Part shown: one piece after another, positions 52,058 to 62,408 of the stretch
Layout of the letters: every line of letters begins with the position of its first letter
Numbering within the stretch: the first letter of the stretch is position 1
From: DASRDU01 sp035560235
Lineage (GTDB): Bacteria; Acidobacteriota; Blastocatellia; RBC074
Length of the DNA: 64,000 bases
NCBI GenBank assembly: GCA_035560235.1
Contig: DATMAG010000026.1
Location: forward strand, 35,227-99,226
Direction: 5' to 3'
The notes under the pieces: generated by a model
Told to the model about the DNA's origin: nothing
Databases searched by the model: none
The model's input: the letters and a program-made list of their open reading frames with translations, nothing else
Made by a program: the position numbers and the translations under genes

Positions 52058-55000
52058 TCAGTTGATGAAGGCTCCTTTCTCGAATCTTCCGGCGACACTC
52101 GCCACGACGGCGACCAGTTCATCCGGTTCGACCGGTTTGGCAATATGCGTCTGAAAGCCCGCGGACAGGGCGCGCAGCCGGTCTTCCATCCGTCCGTAAG
52201 CGGTCAGCGCGATGGCCGGAATCTGTCCGCCCTTTTCGGGCGCGCGCTCGCGCAGCCGGGTCATCAGTGAGTAACCATCCTCATCCGGCAACCCGATGTC
52301 AGAGACCAGCACATCGGGCAGGCGGTCGCCGGAGGTGAAAACTGCCAGCGTTTCGCCCACTGAGGCGGCGGTCGTCACGCGCGCTCCGAAATGTTCCAGC
52401 GTGGTTCTGACCAGCTGGCGCGAATCCTCCTCGTCATCCACCACCAGCACGTGCAGGCCTTCGAGCAGGCCGGTGTTTCTCAACTGCCCGTCCCACTCCG
52501 GCGTTTCGGTCCGGCGTTCAGCCTGTCTTTGCACGGCGCGCAGCGGCAGGCTGACGATGAAGGTTGCGCCCAGGCCCTCGCCCGCGCTTTCAGCCCGCAC
52601 CGTCCCGCCGTGCAGTTCGACCAGATGCCTGACAATCGCCAGGCCCAGGCCAAGGCCGCCCTGTTTGCGCGTGGATGAACTGTCGGCCTGGCTGAAACGC
52701 TCGAAGACATAGGGAAGAAATTCAGGCGGAATGCCCTGCCCCGTGTCGCTGACGATAACCTCAACGTGCGATTCGACGCGTTCAAGTCGCACTTCGACGC
52801 GCCCGCCTGAGGGCGTGAACTTGATCGCATTGGAAACCAGGTTCCAGATGACCTGCTGCAGCCGGTCGGCGTCACCTGAGACTCCGACCGCCTGCGGGTC
52901 GAGACTCACCTCCAGCCTGACGTTTCTCGCCTCTGCCGCCGGGCGCGAAGCTTCGATAACAGACCTGATGATCGGCGGCAGTTCGATCTGCCGGAATTCG
53001 AGCCGCAGCTTGCCGGTGATGATCCGCGAGACATCGAGCAGGTCTTCGATCAGACGATTCTGCGCCCGCGCGTTGCGTTCGATGGTTTCCAGCGCGCCTG
53101 TCGCCTCTTCGCGCGTCAGGCGGTTTTCGCGCAGCAGCCTGATCCAGCCGAGCATGTGGTTGAGCGGCGTGCGCAGTTCGTGACTGACAGTCGCGAGAAA
53201 TTCGTCCTTGAGCTGATCGGCCTGGCGCAGTTTCGCCTCGATCTGCTTGAGATGAGAGATGTCCTGAAAGACCAGGACGCCGGTGGCCGGACGTCCGTGC
53301 ATTGCCGGCAGCGTGTCGCCGAAAATCAGCAGCGGGCGCAGGCCGCGCGGTGTCTGCCAGTTCATCTCGAAATTTTCGAGCCGCTCGCCCCGCGCGACTC
53401 TCACGCCCGGCATCTGGTCGTCTGGAATCCGTCGCCCCTGCCTGTCGGTGCAGAAATAGAAATTGTGGTACTCCTCAGCCGGAACGTTTTTCGGGAACTC
53501 GCCTCCGGCCATTTCATCGGCGGCGACGTTTGAGAAAGTGACGCGCGCCGTGCCGGGTTCGAGCAGCAGAATCGGAACCGGGGTGAGATCGAGCACCGAT
53601 TTGAACCAGCGTTCGCTTTCCTCGGCTCTGGTGCGGGCGGCCTGTTCGCTGGCAAGCAGCCGTTCGCGCTCCTTCTGCGCTTCGACCCGCGCCGTGATGT
53701 CGCGGGCCACCTTTGAAGCGCCGATGATCCGGCCCGTCCGGTCCCGGACGGGTGAAACGGTCAGCGAAATGTGCAGCCGCCGTCCGTCCTTCGCGACTCT
53801 GACCGTTTCGTAATGATCGATCCGCTCGCCCCGCCGGAGTTTTTCAAGGATGCGCTGTTCCTCATCATGCAGTTCAGGCGGAATCAGCGTCAGAATCGAG
53901 CGTCCCACAATCTCTCCGGGAGAGTAACCGAAGATGCGTTCCGCGCCCGCATTCCAGCTCGTGATAATGCCCTCCAGGGTTTTGCTGACGATGGCGTCGT
54001 CCGAGGATTCGATGATGGCAGCCAGTCTGTACTGATCTACTTCCGCCCGGTAACGTTCGCTGATGTCGCGGAAGACCAGGACTGCGCCGGTCAGTTCGCC
54101 TGCCTCGTTTCGGACCGGAGCGCCGCTGTCATCAATCGGACGTTCGGTGCCGTCTCTGGCAATCAGCACCGTGTGATTGGCCAGCCCGACAATCAGTCCT
54201 TCGCGCAGCACGCTGGCGACAGGGTTTTCAACCTTCTGCCGTGTCTCCTGATTGACGATCTCGAAGACTTCGGCAATCGGACGTCCGACAGCTTCAGTCT
54301 GCTTCCACCCGGTCAGCCTCTCGGCGACCGGGTTGAGAAAGCTGACGTTTCCGCCGGAATCAGTCGCGATCACGCCATCGCCGATGCTCTTAAGCGTTGT
54401 GTGAAACCATTCGCGCGAAGCCTGCAACTGCGCCGTGCGCTCGACGACCTTCTGTTCCAGTTCATCGAAGGCCTGGCGCAATGCCTGTTCGGCGCGCTGC
54501 CGCCGTCTGAATTCACGGCTGAAGGTCATAATCGCCAGCCCGGTGAGCAGCGTTGCGAGGACGCTGAAGATCGCTCCGGCCTGCATGGCTCCGCGATTTG
54601 CGGCGGCGACCTGCTGCTGGCGCTTCTGCCACACCTGCTGCTCTTCAGCTTCCATTTCTGCGATCTGCGCGCGCACGCGATCCATCACCAGTTTGCCCCG
54701 CCCGCTTTTGATTATCGGCACTGCAGCCTCCAGGCCGCCGCGACGGCGCAGTTCAATCGTCTCGCCCAGAAAATTCAGCCTCATCAGCGCCAGTTGTGAG
54801 AGCGCATCAACCCGCTGCTGCTGCGCCGGATTGTCCCTGGTCAACTGACGCAGCAGGGCAATCTGCTGTTCCAGTTTGTTTCTGGCCGTGTGATATGGTT
54901 CGAGATAAGATTCCTCACCCGTGATCAGAAATCCGCGCTGCCCGGTTTCGGCATCCTTGAGAGTCGAAAAGACCTCCGCCAGCCCAAGCGACACCTCGCG

Positions 55001-55132
55001 CGTGTGGCTGACCTGGGACTGAGCCTCGACCATTTCCCGCAGCGCCCGGTATGAAATCACGCTGAGGCTGATGATCAGAATCAGCGCGACGATAAAGGCT
55101 TCCGGGATTCTGTTTTCAAGCGTCCACCGCAT
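52058..55132 (-). CDS. Membrane-bound CHASE3 hybrid histidine kinase with three PAS domains
   Basis: 1024 residues, the only clear membrane sensor of the array. Helix 1 (AFIVALILIISLSVISY), a periplasmic CHASE3 domain (about 35-170: FSTLKDAETGQRGFLITGEESYLEPYH), helix 2 (AIFSVLATLLTGLAIMTF), a coiled coil, three PAS domains (about 245-630), HisKA (EFLATVSHELRTPLNHMLGW), HATPase and receiver (VLVSDIGLPDEDG). CHASE3 ligands are not known. It lies 151 bp downstream of the preceding kinase gene, the widest gap in the array, so a secondary promoter may exist. Confidence 0.95.
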   Translation of the reverse strand: MRWTLENRIPEAFIVALILIISLSVISYRALREMVEAQSQVSHTREVSLGLAEVFSTLKDAETGQRGFLITGEESYLEPYHTARNKLEQQIALLRQLTRDNPAQQQRVDALSQLALMRLNFLGETIELRRRGGLEAAVPIIKSGRGKLVMDRVRAQIAEMEAEEQQVWQKRQQQVAAANRGAMQAGAIFSVLATLLTGLAIMTFSREFRRRQRAEQALRQAFDELEQKVVERTAQLQASREWFHTTLKSIGDGVIATDSGGNVSFLNPVAERLTGWKQTEAVGRPIAEVFEIVNQETRQKVENPVASVLREGLIVGLANHTVLIARDGTERPIDDSGAPVRNEAGELTGAVLVFRDISERYRAEVDQYRLAAIIESSDDAIVSKTLEGIITSWNAGAERIFGYSPGEIVGRSILTLIPPELHDEEQRILEKLRRGERIDHYETVRVAKDGRRLHISLTVSPVRDRTGRIIGASKVARDITARVEAQKERERLLASEQAARTRAEESERWFKSVLDLTPVPILLLEPGTARVTFSNVAADEMAGGEFPKNVPAEEYHNFYFCTDRQGRRIPDDQMPGVRVARGERLENFEMNWQTPRGLRPLLIFGDTLPAMHGRPATGVLVFQDISHLKQIEAKLRQADQLKDEFLATVSHELRTPLNHMLGWIRLLRENRLTREEATGALETIERNARAQNRLIEDLLDVSRIITGKLRLEFRQIELPPIIRSVIEASRPAAEARNVRLEVSLDPQAVGVSGDADRLQQVIWNLVSNAIKFTPSGGRVEVRLERVESHVEVIVSDTGQGIPPEFLPYVFERFSQADSSSTRKQGGLGLGLAIVRHLVELHGGTVRAESAGEGLGATFIVSLPLRAVQRQAERRTETPEWDGQLRNTGLLEGLHVLVVDDEEDSRQLVRTTLEHFGARVTTAASVGETLAVFTSGDRLPDVLVSDIGLPDEDGYSLMTRLRERAPEKGGQIPAIALTAYGRMEDRLRALSAGFQTHIAKPVEPDELVAVVASVAGRFEKGAFIN

Positions 55133-55283
55133 TGATCTGATAATTCCCTCAATGAGAGTTCGGATTCAGGTGTCTGACGCTGAAACTGGCTGCCACCCGG
55201 TAGTGACGAATTCATCCACACTGCTCCGGACAGGCGACACTGCTGCAGAGCAGATTCGGAAGTCCGTTCTGCAGAGCATCGGT

Positions 55284-57896
55284 TCAGCCGAAACGACTGC
55301 CTGTATTTCTTTCAAAACGTCCGGCGACACTCGCCACGACGGCAGCCAGTTCTTCCGGTTCGACCGGTTTGGGAACGTGCATCTGAAAGCCTGCGGCGAG
55401 CGCGCGCAGCCGGTCTTCGACGCGCCCGTAAGCCGTCAGAGCCACTGCCGGAATCAGCCCGCCGTTTTCAGGCGCGGTTTCGCGTATTTTTTTCATCAGC
55501 GAATATCCGTCCTCCTCCGGCATGCTGATGTCAGAAACCAGCACGTCGGGGCGTTCCTGAGCCGAGGTCAGCGCCGCAAACGCTTCGGCGGCTGAAGCCG
55601 CGGCTGTGACCTGCGCGCCGTACTGCCTGAGAACCGTGCTGACCAGCGTGCGCGCATCCTCTTCATCATCCACGACCAGCACCCGCAGGTTTTCAAGCAA
55701 CTGCGCCTGAGGCCGCCGATAACCGGTCAGCGCTGATTCGTGAGAGTTGTTGCTCTGAGGCCGCACGGCGCGCAGCGGCAGGTTGACGATGAAGGTCGCG
55801 CCCTGCCCTTCGCCCGGGCTTTCGGCCCTGACTGTGCCGCCGTGCAGTTCGACCAGATGCCGGACGAGCGCGAGTCCCAGACCGAGGCCGCCCTGCCGCC
55901 GCGAGGCCGAAGCATCCGCCTGGCGAAAACGCTCGAAGAGAAAGGGGAGAAACTCCGGCGCAATGCCCTGCCCCGTATCGCGCACCGTAATGCGGATGTT
56001 CGGATCAACGCGTTCCAGCCCGACTTCGACGCGCCCGCCGGGTTCGGTGAATTTGATGGCGTTGGAAACGAGGTTCCAGACGATCTGCTGGAGCCGGTCA
56101 GGGTCGCCCGTGATGATTCCGGCCCCGGGATCGAGCTTCAGATTCAGTTCGATCTGTCGGGCCTCGGCAGCCGGGCGCAGCAGTTCGCAGGCGGTTCTGA
56201 CCACGCCCGCCGGTTCAACCGGCTGCACGTTGAGCCGCAGCTTGCCGGTAATGATCCGCGAGACATCGAGCAGGTCTTCGATCAGCTGCATCTGCGTCGT
56301 CGCGTTGCGCTCGATGATCTCAATCGCCCGCGCTATGGTGGCCTCGTTGCGTTTGCCGTCGCGCAGGATGCGCGCCCAGCCGAGCATCGCATTGAGCGGC
56401 GTCCGCAGTTCGTGCGAGACGAGCGCCAGAAATTCATCCTTCGCCCGCGTCGCGGCTTCGGCGGCCTCGCGCGCGGCCTGTTCGCGCTGATAGAGCCGGA
56501 TGTTCTCGATCGTGGTCGAAGCCAGTTGCGCCAGCTGGACGAGAATGGCTTCGTCGTCACTGGTGAATTCGCCGGTGTATTTGTCCGACAACTGAATCAG
56601 CCCGAGGTTGTGGCCGTCGTGCGCCGTGAGCGGCACGGCCATCCAGCCGCGCAGCGGCGGATGTTTGCCCGCCTCGGCGCCGAAGCCGCGCCACGCCGGA
56701 TGCGCTTCGAGTTCCGCCTGGGTCAGACGCATCGGCTGACCCGTCTGACAGACCAGTGAATAGATGCCCGAGCCGTCGGGCGGCTGGTCGTAATCGCGCC
56801 ACGCCGCATACTTGTCAGAGAGCGAGACTGCCGTAATCGCCTGCGCCCAGTCTCCGCCGACGGTCAGACTCGTCACCGCCTGGTGCGCCCCGATCAGTTC
56901 GCGGGCCGCTTCGGTCATCAGGCGCAGCACATCATCGAGCGCGAGCGCCGAATTGATGGCCAGCGAGGCTTCGGCCAGTTTCTGCAGCGCTCCGGCCTGG
57001 CTGCGTTCGTGCGCGAGCAGGCGTTCGCGTTCAGCCTCGACCTGCTTGCGCGCCGTGATGTCGCGGTCAGTGCCGAGCATCCGCACGGCATTGCCCTGTT
57101 CGTCATAAATCACCTTGCCGCTTGCCGCAGTCCAGCGCACCGTCCCGTCGGGACGCAGCAGGCGGAACTCGACCCGGTAACTGCTCCTTTCCGCGATGGC
57201 CTTGCTGACCGAGTTTCTGACGTAAGCGCGATCTTCGGGATGCACCAGCGCGAGAAAGGTTTCATAGCGGCCATCGAACGTGCCCGGTGACATTCCCAGC
57301 TGAAGTTCCAGATCTTCCGACCAGGTGACGCGCTGCGTGCGCAGGTTCCAGTCCCAGATGTTCATGCTCGCCGCGCTGAGCGCCAGCCGCAGCCGCTCTT
57401 CGCTTTCGCGCAGGGCGGCTTCAGCGCGTTTGCGTTCGGTCACATCATTGATCATCGCCAGCCTCGCGTCCCGGCCCCTGAAGCTGATCACCTGCGAAGC
57501 GACCTCCACGTCAATCAGGCTGCTGTCTTTCCGGCGATGCCGCCATTCGCTGTCAGGCCGGTGATCGGTCTGCGACTCCGTGAGCCAGCCGAGCAGGGCA
57601 GGAAGCTGATCGGGCGTGAGAATGTCTCTCAGAGTCAGGGACAGAAACTCTGCGCGGGAATATCCGTAATGACGCAGCGCCGCTTCATTCACATCCAGAA
57701 ACCCGAGTGTTTCGACATCGAAGATCCACATCGGATGCGGGTTGGCTTCGAACAGGTGACGGTAACGCTGCTCGCTCCCGCGCAGCTCCGCCTCGACCTC
57801 CTCCAGGCGCATCCGCAGGGTATTGGTTGTCGCCTCATCCATTGTCAGATCTCCCGACCTGTCTCCCGGTTCGATCAGTTCCCCAGTGGATTTCAT
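55284..57896 (-). CDS. Hybrid histidine kinase, PAS-PAS-GAF-HisKA-HATPase-receiver
   Basis: 870 residues, soluble. PAS 1 (RYRHLFEANPHPMWIFDVETLGFLDVNEAAL), PAS 2 (LRLALSAASMNIWDWNLRTQRVTW), a GAF domain (about 310-475) that closely resembles GAF 2 of the 1336-residue kinase (GWMAVPLTAHDGHNLGLIQLSDK versus GWLAAPLVGNDGRNIGIVQLSDK), HisKA (EFLALVSHELRTPLNAMLGW), HATPase with GGLGLGLALVRHL and receiver (VLVSDISMPEEDG). The shared GAF shows that domains were exchanged or duplicated within the array. It lies 30 bp after the first kinase. Confidence 0.95.
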   Translation of the reverse strand: MKSTGELIEPGDRSGDLTMDEATTNTLRMRLEEVEAELRGSEQRYRHLFEANPHPMWIFDVETLGFLDVNEAALRHYGYSRAEFLSLTLRDILTPDQLPALLGWLTESQTDHRPDSEWRHRRKDSSLIDVEVASQVISFRGRDARLAMINDVTERKRAEAALRESEERLRLALSAASMNIWDWNLRTQRVTWSEDLELQLGMSPGTFDGRYETFLALVHPEDRAYVRNSVSKAIAERSSYRVEFRLLRPDGTVRWTAASGKVIYDEQGNAVRMLGTDRDITARKQVEAERERLLAHERSQAGALQKLAEASLAINSALALDDVLRLMTEAARELIGAHQAVTSLTVGGDWAQAITAVSLSDKYAAWRDYDQPPDGSGIYSLVCQTGQPMRLTQAELEAHPAWRGFGAEAGKHPPLRGWMAVPLTAHDGHNLGLIQLSDKYTGEFTSDDEAILVQLAQLASTTIENIRLYQREQAAREAAEAATRAKDEFLALVSHELRTPLNAMLGWARILRDGKRNEATIARAIEIIERNATTQMQLIEDLLDVSRIITGKLRLNVQPVEPAGVVRTACELLRPAAEARQIELNLKLDPGAGIITGDPDRLQQIVWNLVSNAIKFTEPGGRVEVGLERVDPNIRITVRDTGQGIAPEFLPFLFERFRQADASASRRQGGLGLGLALVRHLVELHGGTVRAESPGEGQGATFIVNLPLRAVRPQSNNSHESALTGYRRPQAQLLENLRVLVVDDEEDARTLVSTVLRQYGAQVTAAASAAEAFAALTSAQERPDVLVSDISMPEEDGYSLMKKIRETAPENGGLIPAVALTAYGRVEDRLRALAAGFQMHVPKPVEPEELAAVVASVAGRFERNTGSRFG

Positions 57897-57926
57897 CGGT
57901 AATTCTCTCAGTCCCGGACTCTTTGC

Positions 57927-60725
57927 CTATCGCCCCTGGCGTTCGCCCATCGCCTGCTCGGGCAGATGTTCACCGGCAGCCTGCTTCTTCATCCGGGCGA
58001 GCCGTCCGGTCAGGCTGGCAGTGATGGTGAGAAGTTCCGCCGGTTCGACCGGCTTGGAGACGTGCATCTGAAAGCCCGTGGCCAGCGCGCGCAGCCGGTC
58101 TTCAACGCGCGCATAGGCCGTCAGCGCAATGGCCGGAATGCGCCCGCCCCGGTCAGGCGCGAGCGCCCGCACTTCGCGGATCAGCTGATAGCCGTCCTTG
58201 TCCGGCATCTCGATGTCTGAAATGAGCAGTTCGGGCAGCCACTTTTCGGACTCTGCCAGCATCGCCAGCGCCTCATCGGCTGAACCGGCAGTTTTCACTT
58301 CGGCCCCGCACTGCGCGAGAATCGTTCTGACCAGATCGCGCGCGTCAGCGTCGTCATCCACGATCAGCACCCGCAGATCGGTCAGTTCCGGCGGACAGTC
58401 GAGCTTTGCGATTGTGCTGCTCACTGCCGGAGGCACGCGCTGCGGGCCGGGCGTCTGCCTGTGCGCATTCAGCAGCGGCAGCCTGATGATGAAGGTTGCG
58501 CCCCGGCCCTCGCCCTGACTTTCGGCCCTGACCGTGCCGCCGTGCATCTCGGTCAGATGCCGGACAATCGCCAGCCCCAGCCCCAGCCCGCCGTGACGCC
58601 GCGTGCTGGAACTGTCGCCCTGGCGAAAACGATCGAAGATGTAAGGCAGCAGTTCCGGCTTGATGCCCTGTCCGGTGTCGCTGACGATGATTTCAAGGTG
58701 CGAATTGACGCGTTCGAGCCGCACCTGCACCGACCCGCCCTTCGGCGTGAACTTGATGGCATTCGAAAGCAGGTTCCAGACGATCTGCTGCAGCCGGTCG
58801 GAATCGCCTGACACTGGCCCGGCTCCCTGATCGAGAATCTTCTGAATCCGCACCAGCCGCGCCTCGGCAGCCGGGCGCACGGCCTCGATGGCGGCTTCGA
58901 TGACCCGCGCCGGATCCAGGGGCCGCACGTTCAGGCGCAGCTTGCCCGTGATGATCCGCGAGACATCGAGCAGATCGCTGATGATGCGGTTCTGCGAATA
59001 GGCGCTGCGTTCGATTGTTTCCATCGCCCGCTCGGCCTCTTCCGGGCTGAGATGCCCTTCGCGCAGCAGCCTGATCCAGCCCTGAATGGCATTGAGCGGC
59101 GCGCGCAGTTCGTGCGAGACGATGGCCAGAAATTCATCCTTCAGCCGACTCGCCTCTTCGGCGCGAACGCGGGCAATCTGTTCGCTCTGATAAAGCCTGT
59201 CGCGTTCCTCTTCAAGCATCCGGCGTTCGGTGATGTCGCGCGAAACAGCGACGAGCCGTTCCGTGCGGCCCTGCCCGTCAGTGATTGGTGAAATCACCAC
59301 ATCCCACCACTTCGGCGCGCCTCTCGCCGTCCGGCAGAAGGCAGTGAAGCGGCCCACCTCACCGGCTCTGGCTGCGGCAATGGCCTGGCTGGCAGCCTGA
59401 CGGCTGTCGCCTTCCCAGAAGCTGAGCCAGTCGCTGCCGATGTAAGGCGTGAAATCGTCAATCTCCATCATCGCCAGGCCGGGCGAATTCATCGCCAGCA
59501 GCCGCCCGTCAGGATCAAGCACCTTGATGCAGTCGGCGCTGCTTTCCAGCACGCTGCGATTGAACTGCTCGCTCGCCCGCAGCGCCTCTTCGGTCTGCCG
59601 CCGTTCGTGAATGTCCATGGCCGAACCGATGAACCCGGCAAAGCCGCCGTCGGCATTGAAGCGCGGCACGCCCTTGTCGAGCACCCAGCGATACTGCCCG
59701 TCATAACGCCGCAGCCGGTACTCCAGGATGAACGGCTCACGCGCATCGAACGAGGTTGTGTAAATTTCCAGGCAGCGGTCGTAATCGTCCGGGTGAATGC
59801 CGGTGGCCCATCCATAGCACGCTTCCTGCTCCATCGTCCGGCCAGTGAAATCGAGCCAGGATTTGTTGAAGTAGTAGCAGTGCTTGTCTGTGCCAGCCAG
59901 CCAGATCATCATCGGAGCCGTGTCAGCCATCACGCGAAAACGTTTTTCGCTCTCGCGCAGCAGCATTTCAGCCTGCTTGCGTTCGGTAATGTCGCGGGTG
60001 AAACAGCGTGAGTGAACGAACTGACCATCCTTCCAGAGCACATTGGAACTGACCAGCACGTACCGGATCGAGCCGTCCTTTGCGCGCAGCCGGGCTTCGC
60101 GGTCGTGCAGCGTCTGCCCTTTTCTGAGCTGCTCCAGCATCTCCCCGATCACGTCCTGGTCAGCGTGAAACTCGGCGATGTGATGGCCGATGTACTCTTC
60201 GCGCGTGTACCCGAGCAGATCGAGTTCGGCCTGATTGGCCTGGAGAATCCGTCCGTCAGGACCGACCCAGTGAAAGCCGACCGGAGCGTTTTCGAAGAAG
60301 TCCGCAAGTTCCCGCTGAGAGCGGCGCACTTCCTCTTCGGCGCGGCGCATCCGCAGCAGCGCCCGGATCGTGGCAATCAGTTCTGCCGCAGCGACCGGCT
60401 TGACGAGATAACCGTCAGCGCCGCTCTCCAGGCCGCGCACCTTGTCGCCGCCTTCGGCATAGACGCCGGAAACGAGCAGCACCGGAATTGATGCGGTCGC
60501 CGGACCGGCCTTGAGCCGCTGGCAGACTTCATAGCCGCTGATGTCCGGCAGCTTCACATCGAGCAGCACGAGTTGCGGCTGCAGTTCAGCCGACAGGCGC
60601 AGAGCCTCTTCACCGGTTGCGGCTTCGGTCACCTGCCAGCCCGCCTGACGCAGCAGTTCGCTGACTCCTTCGCGGCTGACCGCGTAATCATCCACATTGA
60701 GAATGACCGGAGCAGTTTCAGTCAT
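57927..60725 (-). CDS. Hybrid histidine kinase with receivers at both ends and three PAS domains
   Basis: 932 residues, soluble, first gene of the array. N-terminal receiver (about 8-122; LVLLDVKLPDISG, VKPV lysine) that looks functional, three PAS domains (about 140-510), HisKA (EFLAIVSHELRAPLNAIQGW), HATPase (GGLGLGLAIVRHL), and a C-terminal receiver (LLISDIEMPDKDG). The receiver-first layout allows it to take phosphate from, or sense, another two-component partner. No HPt domain is present in the window, so relay from the terminal receivers to the NtrC-type regulator would need one elsewhere. Confidence 0.95.
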   Translation of the reverse strand: MTETAPVILNVDDYAVSREGVSELLRQAGWQVTEAATGEEALRLSAELQPQLVLLDVKLPDISGYEVCQRLKAGPATASIPVLLVSGVYAEGGDKVRGLESGADGYLVKPVAAAELIATIRALLRMRRAEEEVRRSQRELADFFENAPVGFHWVGPDGRILQANQAELDLLGYTREEYIGHHIAEFHADQDVIGEMLEQLRKGQTLHDREARLRAKDGSIRYVLVSSNVLWKDGQFVHSRCFTRDITERKQAEMLLRESEKRFRVMADTAPMMIWLAGTDKHCYYFNKSWLDFTGRTMEQEACYGWATGIHPDDYDRCLEIYTTSFDAREPFILEYRLRRYDGQYRWVLDKGVPRFNADGGFAGFIGSAMDIHERRQTEEALRASEQFNRSVLESSADCIKVLDPDGRLLAMNSPGLAMMEIDDFTPYIGSDWLSFWEGDSRQAASQAIAAARAGEVGRFTAFCRTARGAPKWWDVVISPITDGQGRTERLVAVSRDITERRMLEEERDRLYQSEQIARVRAEEASRLKDEFLAIVSHELRAPLNAIQGWIRLLREGHLSPEEAERAMETIERSAYSQNRIISDLLDVSRIITGKLRLNVRPLDPARVIEAAIEAVRPAAEARLVRIQKILDQGAGPVSGDSDRLQQIVWNLLSNAIKFTPKGGSVQVRLERVNSHLEIIVSDTGQGIKPELLPYIFDRFRQGDSSSTRRHGGLGLGLAIVRHLTEMHGGTVRAESQGEGRGATFIIRLPLLNAHRQTPGPQRVPPAVSSTIAKLDCPPELTDLRVLIVDDDADARDLVRTILAQCGAEVKTAGSADEALAMLAESEKWLPELLISDIEMPDKDGYQLIREVRALAPDRGGRIPAIALTAYARVEDRLRALATGFQMHVSKPVEPAELLTITASLTGRLARMKKQAAGEHLPEQAMGERQGR

Positions 60726-61288
60726 AACCGCCTCCCTTCACCGTCAGGCCGCGCGAGTCGCCTGCCCGCGCCCCCGGCTCTGCGGGGAACCGGCCTCAGG
60801 GACGGCCTGGAAGCACAAGGACAATGAGAACGATGGTCAAGGCTCATACGCAGATACCTGAAAATCCTCTGTGTGGAGGCTGTGAAACGATGGCTGGAAG
60901 CTGTGTGGAAACCACTGGTCATGATCGTCCTGACTGTCTGCTTCCGGCAGTAAGAGCAGACCTCGCAACCAGGTGCGATGACCAGAGCGCTGAAATTGCC
61001 CAATGAGGACCAGCAGACCTGCCCCGGTCTGTTCCTCGCTGATCCTGTCAGCGGCTGCTGACCGCGGAACTTTGTGGCGCAATCAGCAGCCGCTTCGGAG
61101 GAAACTGGCCCCCTGGTGTTATCGGGGCGCGGACAATTTCAGCCAGGCAGGCTGAAGAGACTTGAGCTGGCGAGCGCCGGTTGCTGTAACCGGGGCCGAA
61201 AAACCTGCCTTCGGAGGCGGGACCCAGGACGCGTGACTTTACTGGTTCGGCCCCGGTTGCAGCAGCCGGCGACTCATCATCTTCCGCC
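60726..61288. other. Upstream region of the kinase array, with a branched inverted repeat
   Basis: About 560 bp without a supported gene. It holds GCAGACC copies at 60956 and 61013; the latter forms CAGACC-N6-GGTCTG (61014-61031), an operator-like dyad. A large inverted repeat lies at 61175-61271. No sigma-54 site was recognised for the kinase operon itself, so it probably uses another sigma factor. Confidence 0.55.
61175..61271. repeat. 26-bp inverted repeat with inner hairpin
   Basis: Arms 61175-61200 and 61246-61271 pair with two mismatches; an inner GC-rich hairpin closed by TCGG is visible at about 61205-61222. It lies just after the stop of the gene at 61289 (leftward), so it may terminate that operon. 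Confidence 0.8.
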
Positions 61289-61756
61289 TCAGCGGAAGAG
61301 TTCCGAAGCGATCTCTGACAAGGCATTCATCACCGGCGGAATGACCCGCTGGGCGCGGCTGCGCGAACTGAAGCTGCTCGCAATCAGCAGCCCGACACCG
61401 ATGCCCGCGCCAAAGGCGATCAGCGTGGCCGTCCCCGGATTCTGGCGGCTGTAATCCATCGCCTGCTCCCAGGTTTCGTTCATGCTTCTGCTCGCCCGGT
61501 TGTAGGCGTCGCTGACGGTCTGCTTCGCCTGATCCATCATCTCGGCGCCGCGTTCCATGGTCGAAGACGTCCCGGATTCAGGCATATGTTCCCGTGCCTG
61601 CCTGGTTGCGCTGCTGCTCATCTGGCCGCTGTGACCGCTGCTCTGACCGACTCCGTAGCTGCTCTGATCTGTGGTCTGAGAGGTCTGAGCTGATGAAGCG
61701 CCGGTTCCGGTCGTTCGTCCTGCTTCCTGTGTGCTTCTGGTATTTGGTTCTGCCAT
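61289..61756 (-). CDS. YtxH/DUF883-like stress protein with one membrane segment
   Basis: 155 residues. The N-terminal 60 residues are Ser/Thr/Gln-rich and disordered; an amphipathic helix follows (ERGAEMMDQAKQTVSDAYNRASRSMNETWEQAMDYSRQNPG), then one membrane helix (TATLIAFGAGIGVGLLIAS). The pattern xNPGTATLIAFGAGIGVGLL is common to DUF883 (ElaB/YqjD) proteins, which bind ribosomes or protect the inner membrane in stationary phase. ATG 61756 has GGAGG 5 bp upstream. Last gene of the four-gene membrane-stress set. Confidence 0.75.
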   Translation of the reverse strand: MAEPNTRSTQEAGRTTGTGASSAQTSQTTDQSSYGVGQSSGHSGQMSSSATRQAREHMPESGTSSTMERGAEMMDQAKQTVSDAYNRASRSMNETWEQAMDYSRQNPGTATLIAFGAGIGVGLLIASSFSSRSRAQRVIPPVMNALSEIASELFR

Positions 61757-61886
61757 GACTCCTCCCTGATGAAATTAGGTTGATAGCTGTCCGGGGGAAT
61801 GAGTTTCGTCGTGTCAATGCAGAACGGCCTGCCGGAGCGCACAACGCTGCGCTCGCAGGTCAGTGCAATCAGGCAAACCGTCTGAC

Positions 61887-62408
61887 TCAGTGACGCCTCT
61901 GCTCCTGCGCGTGATACCCCGCTGAAGCTGCAACATCATCGGCTGTCGGACGCATGATTCCGCTCTCAGCCAGGCGGTTGCGCAGGTAATCGGTGACTGC
62001 CTTGGTCACCGCACCGGTCGCTGCCGCCCTGACCGTCCGGCTCAGCCCGGAACTGCGGGAGCGCGCGAGGCCCGCGCCGTCGAGCTGATGTCGAAAGCGG
62101 TCAGCCAGGTCTTCGACGCTCTCTGAAAACGCTTCGAGCATGCGCTCGCCGGGCGTCTGACGGCGCTTGAACAGCCCCGAAACCAGCAACCCGGCTCCCG
62201 CTGCCACGCCGAGCGCAACAAGCGGGTATTCGGCCACGTAAGTGCGCCAGTCGAAGGTCTGATGAAACCGGTCACTCAGCCGGTCCACGGTTTCCGTGAT
62301 CTGTTCGCGGCGGGCAGCGATGTCCTGACGAATCTCTTCAGCGCTGCGCTCAGGCGCCTGAGCGGCCTGCGCCGGCGAGGTGGCGATCAGGTGATTTCTT
62401 TCAGCCAT
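61887..62408 (-). CDS. DUF3618 domain membrane protein
   Basis: 173 residues. DUF3618 core: EEIRQDIAARREQITETVDRLSDRFHQTFDWRTYVAEYPLVALGVAAGAGLLVSGLFKRR, with one membrane helix. A C-terminal basic region (TVRAAATGAVTKAVTDYLRNRL) follows. The family usually occurs beside the holin-like DUF1469 protein and DUF883-like proteins, exactly as here. The start codon lies 22 bp inside the preceding gene. The function is unknown, though an envelope-stress role is often assumed. Confidence 0.88.
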   Translation of the reverse strand: MAERNHLIATSPAQAAQAPERSAEEIRQDIAARREQITETVDRLSDRFHQTFDWRTYVAEYPLVALGVAAGAGLLVSGLFKRRQTPGERMLEAFSESVEDLADRFRHQLDGAGLARSRSSGLSRTVRAAATGAVTKAVTDYLRNRLAESGIMRPTADDVAASAGYHAQEQRRH

